DNA from: a virus
IMG/VR virus record: IMGVR_UViG_3300005613_000327
Span: 1-28,345 of that record
DNA length: 28,345 bases
Direction: 5' to 3' (one strand)
The position numbers were made by a program, and so were the translations under genes. This document shows, one piece after another, positions 12,601 through 19,539 of this stretch. A model generated the notes under the pieces. That model worked only from the letters and a program-made list of their open reading frames with translations. It did not search any database and was not told the DNA's origin. Numbering within the stretch: the first letter of the stretch is position 1; each line of letters begins with the position of its first letter.

Positions 12601-14437
12601 TGGACCGGACGTCAGCGCATTTGACGTGCTTGCCGGGGTGCCGGGATTTAAGGACGGCGGTGCTCCTGAAAAAGTGCCTTCTTCTGTCTTAACGGGACAG
12701 GGTAGTTTTTATGGCACACCTTACCGCGAAGAGCCTAAAGTAGATACGGGTGAAACTAATCTTACTTTGCAGCAGCGCTTAGATCAGGCAACGCCTCTCG
12801 AGCAGTACGCTTATGAAGTGTTGGGATTAGAACCCGGGTTAGATAGGGGTATGATTACTCCTGTCGCCATTAGGCAAAGCGGTGACAAAGAATTTGCATT
12901 GCCTGCTTTAGCTTACGATTCGTTGAAAGCTTTGTTGGCTCCGGGAGCGGCTCTCAGCGGTAGGCAAGTCACGCCTGAAGAGACCATTGAACTTGCTATG
13001 GAAACCATGGGCAGTGGCTTAGCTACGCCTGGGGTAGACATCGGCACGGACGTCATGGCCGGTATGGCGGCTAAGCCCAAGGGCGGCCTGTTTGTGCCGA
13101 TGATAAAAGAAGAAAACCCGCTTAGCCCGGACTTTCAAGACAAGGGCGTGCCTACCTACCTTAGAGGTGAGTCGGGGGCCGAGAAAATTCCCGCTTTTTA
13201 TGCGCATCAGTTAATCTCTTCGGGCATGGACGAAGGTCTGGCTATGGACATCGCCAAACGGGCTGAGAATTACTTTAAGAAGTCTTACGGCACCGGTTCA
13301 GATCCTCTTAGAATTCAGATGCTTGAAGGAAAGATAGATCCTATCTTTACGGAAAAGATAACCCCTGAGCTTTTAAAACAAGCGCGAGAAGATTACGCGG
13401 CGTCTAAAAAGGGCGGCTCCAGCACAACCCCTGCTTTACAAAAGTTTGAAAAAGCATACGACTACGCCACGAGTATTATGGCCGAAGCTAATGTGCCAGA
13501 TTTCGACTCTAGCTTTCTGGACAGAGAAAAGCTTCGCGCTACTTTGACGAAAAGAGAAAAGGATAAAATGACTCAAGAGGGAGTACCGGAAGAGTTACAG
13601 AACCAAAAATATATCTCTACCTTAGACCCCGAAGAATACGCGGAAATCGCTTTGCAAAGCCCTGTAATAGCTAGAGCCCTTGATGAATCCGAACTGATGT
13701 ATGACATCTCTCCTTATTCTCTCTCTAAAGAGGGCTTAAGTTTTATTTTGCCGGAAGAGATAGTTGACGGAATCATGTCTTTGCCCGCTAGCAAGCTTGA
13801 GAACATGTCCTTCCCCGATATTGTGGCTAACGTCCAGAAAAGCGGGGCGGCAAAAGACATTAGTCAAATTCGTGAATTTTCTAAAGCTTTTAAAGAAGAG
13901 ACTCGCGCAATAAAAGACGCTAGTTCAGATCCAATACCTCCGGAAAACATTTTTAACAGGTCTTTGCCTGATCCTAGACTTTTGCTAGAAACAGGAGTTG
14001 AGAAAATCGACGACTTTGGCAATGAAGGCTGGTACAGAATAACAGAGCCTGCTTACACTGAGCTCGAAGGCGCGTTGATGGACCACTCTGTGGGCGGATA
14101 CTCGGAAAGCGGAAATTACAATCTCGGTGGACGAAAAGCCCTTAAGTCAGGTCGAGCAGGCATTTTCTCTTTACGCAACAACGAAACGGGTCGTCCGCGA
14201 CTGACCGTGGAAATTGACTTTTTAGACCCGGACAGGCCAAAACCGACAGCCAGTCAAATTCAGGGCCCCTCAAACTCTGATATAAAGGCTAAAGACTACG
14301 ATAAGTTGTTCTCGCTTTACGATGAAGTGGGTGTATTGATCGAGGACCTGCCGCGTTTCTGGCGAGATGCTTACAGAAGGTACAAAGAAACAGGGGTATC
14401 GGGTATGGATGATTACTTTGGACCTTCCGATGTATAA
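9608..14437 (+). CDS. Giant multidomain virion-cluster protein (1,609 aa), polyvalent-protein-like
   Basis: The ATG 9608 follows AAAGGAATAACACC. Residues 1-240 are Ser/Thr/Gly-rich with a repeated QGxDxFQSLYxxG (94 and 126). IERIDVTGQR (245-254) and IEEILVTGVR (295-304) resemble TonB boxes. Seven TVTQP units (455-489) and eight related units (535-574) follow, then a helical domain with repeated '[LI]xxGExTPxx[AV]'. GG motifs occur at 766 (FAMGG), 801, 817 and 1014. A helical domain has NHALFSYH (894) and DYFNNMFG (about 937), recalling DUF6973. The C-terminus (about 1475-1560) has W...LMDHSVGGY (His1493) and IFSLRNNETGRPRLTVE (1519-1535), like the PcfJ/polyvalent-protein domain. No signal peptide or clear enzyme. 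Its place between terminase and portal suggests a packaged, ejected protein. Confidence 0.8.
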   Translation: MSTSYNRDAMADLMSSLATYALNAQIPGASSTQQAAQGVSFTNRDGGGRSGAVAAGDAGKSNTPMQGVTPSDTSQGRFSLFGGSPTSTSTSTSQGPDLFQSLYDMGAFDTQNVLPLDTSALTPTSQGSDFFQSLYNEGYLTGSPVNPGGNYGFSVGNIGSSANLTDAIPTVTTPGFSIGNTDNAVVGPNRPGVGFLTNLTPVYDTSTLDNTGFQLSDNSALGGALNFDVLGGGSNLDSVPTGSNIERIDVTGQRLNQGNTLNSGALASLNTNLDLGGGDGGDGEPREPDEDQRPIEEILVTGVRNAANTLIPGLPLVTGAYNFIKDLPEGDFTPDELNALNAASDAANVYVDPEPTYQEGGTGTTTGGGVNVPGLGIGSLGGSRGFVGTQDVLVPATGQMGDIYSIRPGDTRGRFAAPAYVNPYADVAVQDTAFRPGFVPTAPIAAAPGTGVTPTVTQPTVTQPTVTQPTVTQPTVTQPTVTQPTVTQPPVLQPTDNTDFYTARDTNNTGQTLTVNDTTGTVGEVFDFLTGGTSTVLQPTVTQPTVTQPTVTQPTVTQPTVTQPTVTQPMVTQPPVIPPTVIADPPDVMTPREILDSITSEDGFSRDEQQQIADLLSSGEIGIGNVMNEFDVGSGDVVEGLLRGGFQTPEQLTEMIQGYGNEGFQEQDLIADLLNQGRTTPEEVAGYYSANRPEFADLTPEAVTGYLNEINMGRLQNLSDVEVGKLIDSGEMTPGQAVEIYQSRYPGLKEADVMASLNQMKSQSLFAMGGVVEKADGIESLLDKRQQAVNRMLSRRAVAQFRNGGPVVKKPLAPANFAGGGIATKLIQKGAEMLGFDDARQIEITREAVDLTNQMVDAGLVDPKFRVKLRLPKEGATRQNTGIEGDEEVFNAVNHALFSYHAGKSPLARAGSQAKEIYQGIRLAGAGKDPGSESLDYFNNMFGFDLARQGLSPEEAKNAIIDNIANINNQGAMSRLQAGEPLIAGKDLSRTAEDIRGSGPDVSAFDVLAGVPGFKDGGAPEKVPSSVLTGQGSFYGTPYREEPKVDTGETNLTLQQRLDQATPLEQYAYEVLGLEPGLDRGMITPVAIRQSGDKEFALPALAYDSLKALLAPGAALSGRQVTPEETIELAMETMGSGLATPGVDIGTDVMAGMAAKPKGGLFVPMIKEENPLSPDFQDKGVPTYLRGESGAEKIPAFYAHQLISSGMDEGLAMDIAKRAENYFKKSYGTGSDPLRIQMLEGKIDPIFTEKITPELLKQAREDYAASKKGGSSTTPALQKFEKAYDYATSIMAEANVPDFDSSFLDREKLRATLTKREKDKMTQEGVPEELQNQKYISTLDPEEYAEIALQSPVIARALDESELMYDISPYSLSKEGLSFILPEEIVDGIMSLPASKLENMSFPDIVANVQKSGAAKDISQIREFSKAFKEETRAIKDASSDPIPPENIFNRSLPDPRLLLETGVEKIDDFGNEGWYRITEPAYTELEGALMDHSVGGYSESGNYNLGGRKALKSGRAGIFSLRNNETGRPRLTVEIDFLDPDRPKPTASQIQGPSNSDIKAKDYDKLFSLYDEVGVLIEDLPRFWRDAYRRYKETGVSGMDDYFGPSDV
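10970..11074 (+). repeat. Seven tandem 15-bp repeats coding TVTQP
   Basis: Seven in-frame copies of a 15-base unit (ACGGTTACACAGCCT type) encode TVTQP. They differ only at silent third positions (CAA/CAG, CCC/CCT). A variant unit PVLQP follows. Confidence 0.95.
11210..11329 (+). repeat. Second tandem array coding TVLQP, TVTQP x6, MVTQP
   Basis: Eight 15-base units of the same family, 135 bases after the first array. The first (TVLQP) and last (MVTQP) units are degenerate. Spread of the silent variants suggests slippage or recombination between the arrays. Confidence 0.95.
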
Positions 14438-14438
14438 T

Positions 14439-14456
14439 ATGTTCCACGTGGAACAT
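14439..14456. promoter_or_regulatory. Perfect parS-type palindrome
   Basis: ATGTTCCACGTGGAACAT is an 18-base perfect palindrome in the 43-base gap between the giant gene and the portal gene. Its inner 16 bases, TGTTCCACGTGGAACA (14440-14455), fit the bacterial chromosomal parS pattern GTTnCACGTGnAAC exactly. ParB proteins load on such sites. A TATAAT at 14433-14438 touches its left side, without a good -35. No parA or parB gene is visible in the window. Confidence 0.75.
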
Positions 14457-14480
14457 TAACGAACCACAAAGGTAATTAAA

Positions 14481-16916
14481 ATGGCAAACGGTGACAGCAT
14501 AACGCCTATGATGGAGCGTCGGGAGGACCCGATAGACTTATCCATTGAGGATCAAGTGGAAATTGCGGTGCCCGGTGCGATGGAAAACATGGCTCGAGAA
14601 GGTCTTGACATCGAAATCACCGAAGATGACGAAGGCGGCGTGGTCATAGACTTTGACCCATCTATGCGCGACGTCGATGAAGGCGACTTTTTCCGCAATT
14701 TGGCCGAAGAAATTGACACCGGAATCCTTGGATCCGTGGCCAACGAGCTTATGGGCGAGTTCGATGCCAACAAATCCTCTCGTCAAGAGTGGGAAGACAC
14801 CTATCGAGAGGGTTTGGAGCTTCTTGGTTTTTCTTACGAAGAGCGCACACTGCCCTTTAGAGGCTCTACAGGAGTCACACACCCGCTTTTAGCCGAAGCC
14901 GCCACTCAGTTCCAAGCTCAAGCCTTTAACGAGCTGCTGCCCCCTGACGGGCCTGTACGTACGTCTGTGATAGGTGCGCCTACTCGAGAGAAAGAACAGC
15001 AAGCAAGACGGGTAAAAGAATTCATGAACTACTACATCACCAACGTGATGGAGGAATACACCCCTGAATTCGACCAAATGCTGTTTTATTTACCCTTGGC
15101 AGGCTCTACTTTCAAGAAAGTTTACTTCGATGAGGCCCTAAACCGTGTTGTCAGCAAGTTTGTGCCTGCTGAAAACCTTGTTGTGCCTTACGAAACAAGC
15201 AGTTTAGAGACTTGTCCGTGCATCGCGAACGTTATTTCGATGCCTTTGAACCAGTTGCGCAAGCTTCAGGTGTCTGGATTCTATTTAGACGTCCCCGTTC
15301 TACCCGGTCAGACCGATACGAACGAAGTTACGGACGAAATGGACAGAATTCAGGGTGTCCAGGCGTCAAATGTAGACTATGACGTGACTTTGTTAGAGTT
15401 TCACGTTGAATTAGACCTCGCAGGGTTCGAGGATACTGACGGAGACGGGGAAGAGACAGGAATTAAACTGCCTTACATCGTAACCATCGTTGAAAACAGC
15501 GGGGTTGTTTTGTCCATTCGCCGTAACTACGCCGAGGACGACGAAGATCGCAAGAAAATTCAATTTTTCGTTCACTACAAGTTCCTTCCTGGTTTTGGTT
15601 TCTATGGTTTGGGTCTAATCCACACTATTGGCGGCCTATCTAGGACGGCTACAGCGGCCCTCAGACAGCTTATCGACGCGGGTACGCTATCTAACCTCCC
15701 CGCAGGCTTTAAAGCCCGTGGGATGCGAATACGGGACGATTCTGAGCCGCTACAACCGGGAGAATTCCGTGATGTAGACGCTCCAGGCGGCGCTATTCGA
15801 GATAGTTTGATTCCGTTGCCGTTTAAAGGCCCAGACAGCACGCTATTCCAGCTCTTAGGCTTTGTTGTACAAGCCGGACAGCGCTTTGCCACGATTACTG
15901 ACCTAAAAGTAGGTGACGGTAACCAGCAAGCGGCGGTCGGCACGACAGTAGCCATGCTTGAGCAAGGTAGCCGGGTCATGAGTGCAGTCCACAAGCGCCT
16001 GCATTACGCCATGCGGCAGGAATTTAAGCTCCTGACACGTGTAATGCACGAATCTCTGCCACAGGAGTATCCGTTCTCCGTCGAAGGCGGAGATGAAACC
16101 ATTATGGCGTCTGATTTTGACGATCGTGTGGACGTGGTACCTGTATCTAACCCCAACATTTTCTCGCAAGCACAGCGTATTGCTTTGGCTCAAGCGCAGC
16201 TACAGATGGCTACACAAGCGCCTCAGATGCACAACATGCATGAAGCTTTCCGCCGCATGTACGACGCGTTGGGTGTTAAGGATGTAGATAAGTTGTTAAA
16301 TCAACCTGCTACGTTGGAACCGATACCCAAAGACCCTGCGCAAGAGAATATCGATGCGCTGGATAACGTGGACCTTAAAGCCTTTGATGGCCAGAACCAC
16401 GATGCGCACATTGTATCACACTTGTTGTTCAGTGCGTCGCCTATAGCGGCTCAGACTCCGTCTATCATTGCTTCGTTGCAGAAACACGTAACTGAGCATG
16501 TCAAGATTAAGTCTGAAGAAATGGCCATGATGCAGTTTATGCAGCAAAGCCAGGGACAACCGCCTACCGATGATCAGATGCTTGAAATTGAGATGCTGAT
16601 CGCGCAAAACATCGCTCAAGAGCTACAGAATGTACGCCAGTTGAGCATGCAGATAGCAGGTCAAGGACAACCGCAACAGCAAGGTCCTGACCCGTTAATC
16701 GCGCTCAAAGAGAAGGAAATCGGCATCAAAGAGCAGCAGACAATGGCTGATATCCAAGAGAGCCAAGCTAAGCTAGACTTAGAGCGTCAGAAGATGATGG
16801 AGCGAGGTCGCCAGTTTGATGAAAGGCTTGAAAGCCAAGAACAAATGACGGCCGCTAGATTGAACGCACAAGCTGAACGAGAGCTATTACGATTACGACA
16901 GAACCGAGGAGGTTAG
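14481..16916 (+). CDS. Portal protein
   Basis: The dodecameric DNA gate at the head vertex. The 811-residue product has an acidic N-terminus (DEGGVVIDFDPS), then RQEWEDTYREGLELLGF and RTLPFRGSTGVTHPLLAEAATQFQAQAFNELLPPDGPVR, described here in parts: the segment 'GSTGVTHPLLAEA' (about 127-139) and 'NELLPPDGPVR' (about 149-159) are typical of large podovirus-type portals. The centre carries the wing and crown (VHYKFLPGFGFYGLGLIHTIGG) and LIDAGTLSNLPAGFKARG. The last 150 residues form a Gln-rich coiled coil (barrel-like tail). A portal this long suits a short-tailed phage. The ATG at 14481 follows AAAGG. Confidence 0.9.
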   Translation: MANGDSITPMMERREDPIDLSIEDQVEIAVPGAMENMAREGLDIEITEDDEGGVVIDFDPSMRDVDEGDFFRNLAEEIDTGILGSVANELMGEFDANKSSRQEWEDTYREGLELLGFSYEERTLPFRGSTGVTHPLLAEAATQFQAQAFNELLPPDGPVRTSVIGAPTREKEQQARRVKEFMNYYITNVMEEYTPEFDQMLFYLPLAGSTFKKVYFDEALNRVVSKFVPAENLVVPYETSSLETCPCIANVISMPLNQLRKLQVSGFYLDVPVLPGQTDTNEVTDEMDRIQGVQASNVDYDVTLLEFHVELDLAGFEDTDGDGEETGIKLPYIVTIVENSGVVLSIRRNYAEDDEDRKKIQFFVHYKFLPGFGFYGLGLIHTIGGLSRTATAALRQLIDAGTLSNLPAGFKARGMRIRDDSEPLQPGEFRDVDAPGGAIRDSLIPLPFKGPDSTLFQLLGFVVQAGQRFATITDLKVGDGNQQAAVGTTVAMLEQGSRVMSAVHKRLHYAMRQEFKLLTRVMHESLPQEYPFSVEGGDETIMASDFDDRVDVVPVSNPNIFSQAQRIALAQAQLQMATQAPQMHNMHEAFRRMYDALGVKDVDKLLNQPATLEPIPKDPAQENIDALDNVDLKAFDGQNHDAHIVSHLLFSASPIAAQTPSIIASLQKHVTEHVKIKSEEMAMMQFMQQSQGQPPTDDQMLEIEMLIAQNIAQELQNVRQLSMQIAGQGQPQQQGPDPLIALKEKEIGIKEQQTMADIQESQAKLDLERQKMMERGRQFDERLESQEQMTAARLNAQAERELLRLRQNRGG

Positions 16917-16918
16917 TG

Positions 16919-17122
16919 ATGAGTCGAGTAAAGATTATGGGTGGACCTTCACCCAAGGCCCCTAAAGCCACAAACTATGCGGACATTAAAGACCAAGGCC
17001 GCATTCCTTACGCTACTATGAAGGAAGAAAAGACCCCTAATACTGCCAAGGGTGTTTGCACTACGGGCAAGAGCCGCGGTATGGGCGCTATGCTTCGCGG
17101 TGGTGAATTCCACATTTGCTAG
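16919..17122 (+). CDS. Small basic virion-cluster protein (67 aa)
   Basis: The ATG at 16919 lies three bases after the portal stop and behind a GAGGAGG ribosome-binding site. A GTG at 16916 is also possible. The 67-residue product is basic: MSRVKIMGGPSPKAPKATNY, then GRIPYATMKEEKTPN and a C-terminal VCTTGKSRGMGAMLRGGEFHIC. It is low in hydrophobic residues and looks unfolded or nucleic-acid-binding. Two cysteines end the protein segment (VC...IC). Probably a minor virion or portal-associated protein; function unknown. Confidence 0.65.
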   Translation: MSRVKIMGGPSPKAPKATNYADIKDQGRIPYATMKEEKTPNTAKGVCTTGKSRGMGAMLRGGEFHIC

Positions 17123-17131
17123 GAGAGTGTC

Positions 17132-17332
17132 ATGCCTTTAATGCGTGGTAGTAGTCAAAAGACTATAAGCTCGAATATAAGCAAGCTAAGAGACGAGGGA
17201 TACCCACAGGATCAATCTGTGGCTATTGCCTTGTCTAAGGCTGGAAAGACCAAAAAAATGGCTGACGGCGGGGCGGTAAAGAGTTTTAGTCCTATTGTTC
17301 GCGTCAAACAACGCTTCCAAGGGGTGTTCTAG
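17132..17332 (+). CDS. DUF6496-like small protein (66 aa)
   Basis: The N-terminus [20 protein letters not shown] with [11 protein letters not shown] downstream follows a pattern I recall for DUF6496-type short phage proteins ('KGSSxKTISxNIxxE...QAVAIAL.KA'). The rest contains [12 protein letters not shown], a GG peptide motif shared with other proteins here. It has a basic C-terminus. A terminator overlaps its last codons. Role unknown; it lies in the portal-to-scaffold interval, so a head accessory role is plausible. Confidence 0.7.
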   Translation: MPLMRGSSQKTISSNISKLRDEGYPQDQSVAIALSKAGKTKKMADGGAVKSFSPIVRVKQRFQGVF

Positions 17333-17341
17333 CCCCTTTTT
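17319..17341 (+). terminator. Weak intrinsic terminator
   Basis: AAGGGG (17319-17324) pairs with CCCCTT (17333-17338) around an 8-base loop, followed by T. It overlaps the end of the gene at 17132 and precedes a new control region. Confidence 0.6.
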
Positions 17342-17356
17342 GTTTCTAATCCTTAA

Positions 17357-17396
17357 AGTATAAGATATACTCCAACGATATAGGATAATCCTATAT
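17357..17396. promoter_or_regulatory. Two adjacent inverted repeats before the co-chaperonin operon
   Basis: AGTATA-AGA-TATACT (17357-17371) and ATATAGGAT-A-ATCCTATAT (17378-17396) are both perfect. The second ends just before the GGAGGAG ribosome-binding site of the gene at 17406. TATACT could be a -10. The pair may be an operator, or may fold to hide the ribosome-binding site. Confidence 0.5.
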
Positions 17397-17405
17397 GGAG
17401 GAGTT

Positions 17406-17603
17406 ATGGATGATTTTTACGTCGTTCAGTTTATCCAAAAGATAATCAAAGAGCGCAAACGACAGGTTTTGGACCTGCTAGAAAACAATGGCATTAATTC
17501 TATGGAGCAGTACGCCTCTTTGATGGGCGAACTTAACTCTTTGAATTATATCCAACAGGAACTCTCGGACCTGCTAGAAAAACAGGAGCATATGCATGAT
17601 TGA
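17406..17603 (+). CDS. Small coiled-coil protein before co-chaperonin (65 aa)
   Basis: The 65-residue product MDDFYVVQFIQKIIKERKRQ... is nearly all helix with heptads (VLDLLENNGINSMEQYASLM, then LNSLNYIQQELSDLLEKQ). It overlaps the co-chaperonin gene by 8 bases and shares the GGAGGAG ribosome-binding site region with the operator-like repeats. Similar short helical proteins often stand before phage scaffold genes in marine phages, from memory. It may be a head-assembly helper; no known family. Confidence 0.7.
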   Translation: MDDFYVVQFIQKIIKERKRQVLDLLENNGINSMEQYASLMGELNSLNYIQQELSDLLEKQEHMHD

Positions 17604-18093
17604 AGTCCCAGGCTACTTAGCCAAGGAACTGGAAGCGGAGAAAAAAGCCAAGGAAGCCGAAGCTGCTAAAGCTGAGGTGGAAAAGGAAGAAGGCGTAGAC
17701 AAGATGTATGTCGAGCCTAAAGCCCGTGTTCTAGACCCCTCAAAAGCTGATAAATCTATGATTGATCGCATGCCCAACCCTACTGGCTGGCGTATGCTCA
17801 TTCTTCCCTACCGTGGAAAAGCCAAGACCGATGGCGGTATTTACATACCGGACAAGATCTTGGATGACGGTCAAATCCAAACCGTTGTTGGTTATGTCCT
17901 TAAGCAGGGGCCTTTGGCCTATGCTGATACGGAAAAGTTCCCGGATGGCCCGTGGTGCAAGGAAAAAGACTGGGTTGTCTTCGCGCGTTATGCGGGGTCC
18001 AGGTTCCGTATTGATGGCGGTGAGGTCCGGATTCTCAACGATGACGAGATTCTGGCTACGATAGATGATCCGGAAGATATCATTAGCTTTTAA
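17596..18093 (+). CDS. GroES/Cpn10-like co-chaperonin
   Basis: Residues 61-156 match the Cpn10 fold: NPTGWRMLILPYRGKAK, then TDGGIYIPDK with a mobile-loop-like hinge (74-86), QTVVGYVLKQGPLAY (95-109), WVVFARYAGSRF and VRILNDDEILATI. Co-chaperonins cap GroEL; phage versions (T4 gp31 is the known example) adapt host GroEL to fold the capsid protein. The first 60 residues are an unusual addition: an acidic/basic helix (EAEKKAKEAEAAKAEVEKEE) and a linker. It is longer (165 aa) than bacterial GroES (about 97). It lies between portal and scaffold genes, which fits a role in head-protein folding. Confidence 0.85.
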   Translation: MIEVPGYLAKELEAEKKAKEAEAAKAEVEKEEGVDKMYVEPKARVLDPSKADKSMIDRMPNPTGWRMLILPYRGKAKTDGGIYIPDKILDDGQIQTVVGYVLKQGPLAYADTEKFPDGPWCKEKDWVVFARYAGSRFRIDGGEVRILNDDEILATIDDPEDIISF

Positions 18094-18104
18094 AGGAGCG
18101 CGGC

Positions 18105-19022
18105 ATGAGTGATGAAGAAAAGCAAAGAAAGACCAGTGTCGATGACGGCACGGTAGACATAGAAGTAGGCGAGGGTTATGAGGAGCAAGAGGTTGAAGTA
18201 GATGACATTTCTGACTCCTCCGAAGAAACAACCGTCACTGCACAGGAAGACGAGCACGAAGAGTATTCGCAAAGTGTAAAGAAGCGTATTGACCGTCTGA
18301 CTAAGAAGATGCGCGAAGCTGAGCGGCAGCGTGAAGAAGCGCTTAAGTATGCGCAGGGCGTACAAAGCGAGGCAGAAAAGATTAAAGCCAAGCTAAACGC
18401 CGTAGATCAGGGTTATCTAACTGAATACGGGGGACGAATTACGGCAGAAATGGCTTCCGCGCAGGAAGCGTTTAAGCGTGCTATAGCTGTGGGCGACCCA
18501 GAAGCTACGTTAGAGGCCCAAAAGAAGCTTACAGAACTGCAATTTGCTACTTCTAAGCTAGAAGAAGCTAAGCGTATGCAAGCGCGTAGGGCTCCTCAGC
18601 AGGAAAATGAGCAACAACAGCAACAATATCAGCAGCCGCAGCAGCAGCAATATCAGCAGCCGCAGCAGCAAGCCACTAGACCAGACCCCCGGGCTGAGGA
18701 GTGGGCTGAAAAGAACGACTGGTTCGGAAATGATAATACGATGACCTTTGCTGCGTATGGGATACATAAGCAATTGGTTGACGAAGCATTTGACCCGACC
18801 AGCGATGACTATTATGATGAGCTAGATAAGCGAATTCGTGCAGAGTTTCCGCACAAGTTTTCTGATACCGGGTCCAAGCGCCGTACCGCCCAAACGGTCG
18901 CTGGTGTTTCCCGCACAAGTTCGTCAAATGGGCGCAGGCAAATAAAACTCACACCAAGCCAGGTAGCGATAGCTAAAAAATTAGGTGTGCCACTCGAAGA
19001 ATACGCGAAATATGTCAAATAG
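18105..19022 (+). CDS. Scaffolding protein
   Basis: The protein that shapes the prohead and then leaves. A GGAGCGCGGC leader precedes the ATG. The 305-residue product has an acidic N-terminus (1-55), a charged coiled coil (56-100), helices up to 160, a Gln-rich linker (165-189: QQQQYQQPQQ repeated), a conserved segment WFGNDNTMTFAAYGIH (206-221) with FDPTSDDYYDEL after it, and a short C-terminal helix-turn-helix IKLTPSQVAIAKKLGVPLEE (280-299) that probably binds the capsid protein. Length, charge pattern and place before the capsid genes all fit a scaffold. No protease domain is visible. Confidence 0.8.
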   Translation: MSDEEKQRKTSVDDGTVDIEVGEGYEEQEVEVDDISDSSEETTVTAQEDEHEEYSQSVKKRIDRLTKKMREAERQREEALKYAQGVQSEAEKIKAKLNAVDQGYLTEYGGRITAEMASAQEAFKRAIAVGDPEATLEAQKKLTELQFATSKLEEAKRMQARRAPQQENEQQQQQYQQPQQQQYQQPQQQATRPDPRAEEWAEKNDWFGNDNTMTFAAYGIHKQLVDEAFDPTSDDYYDELDKRIRAEFPHKFSDTGSKRRTAQTVAGVSRTSSSNGRRQIKLTPSQVAIAKKLGVPLEEYAKYVK

Positions 19023-19031
19023 GAGACGGTT

Positions 19032-19514
19032 ATGACTGATAAGAAAGGCTTTGAGGGTATTAATCGATCTTCTCGCGCTAAAGACAGTAGGGAGAAAGAG
19101 CAGCGGCGTAAGCCTTGGGCTCCCCCATCCATGTTAGATGCACCACCTGCACCCGAAGGGTATGCGCACCGGTGGATACGTACAGAGGTTCGTGGTTTTG
19201 ATGACCGCAAAAACATCTCTGCACGTTTAAGAGAAGGGTATGAGCTTGTAAGAGCGGATGAATACCCTGATTTTGAAGCTCCGGTGATTGACTCAGGTAA
19301 ATACGAAGGTGTGTTCGGCGTTGGAGGACTTTTACTCGCACGCATTCCAGTAGAAACACTTGAGGAAAGAACCCAGTATTTTTCTGGAAAAACTCAAGAT
19401 CTTATGGATGCTGTCGATCACGACATGATGCGAGAGAATGCTCACTCAAGTATGGCGATCAATAAACCTGAACGCCAATCTCGTGTAACTTTTGGTGGCT
19501 CTCGAAAGAACTAA
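19032..19514 (+). CDS. Conserved head-cluster protein (160 aa)
   Basis: The 160-residue product has a basic N-terminus and a conserved core: W-APPSMLDAPPAPEGYAHRW (about 29-48), IRTEVRGFDD, REGYELVRADEYPDF, GVFGVGGLLLARIPVE and, at the end, QSRVTFGGSRK. I recall this combination in marine phage structural clusters next to scaffold and capsid genes. It probably acts in prohead assembly or stays in the head; the function is unknown. It follows the scaffold by 9 bases with a GGAGACGG ribosome-binding site. Confidence 0.72.
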   Translation: MTDKKGFEGINRSSRAKDSREKEQRRKPWAPPSMLDAPPAPEGYAHRWIRTEVRGFDDRKNISARLREGYELVRADEYPDFEAPVIDSGKYEGVFGVGGLLLARIPVETLEERTQYFSGKTQDLMDAVDHDMMRENAHSSMAINKPERQSRVTFGGSRKN

Positions 19515-19539
19515 GCCACCCCTTTAGGAGAAATAAATC

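Noticed and set aside
14538-14882. Minus-strand 114-codon frame under the portal gene
   Set aside because: Lies wholly within the portal gene with no ribosome-binding site; the portal frame is clearly coding.
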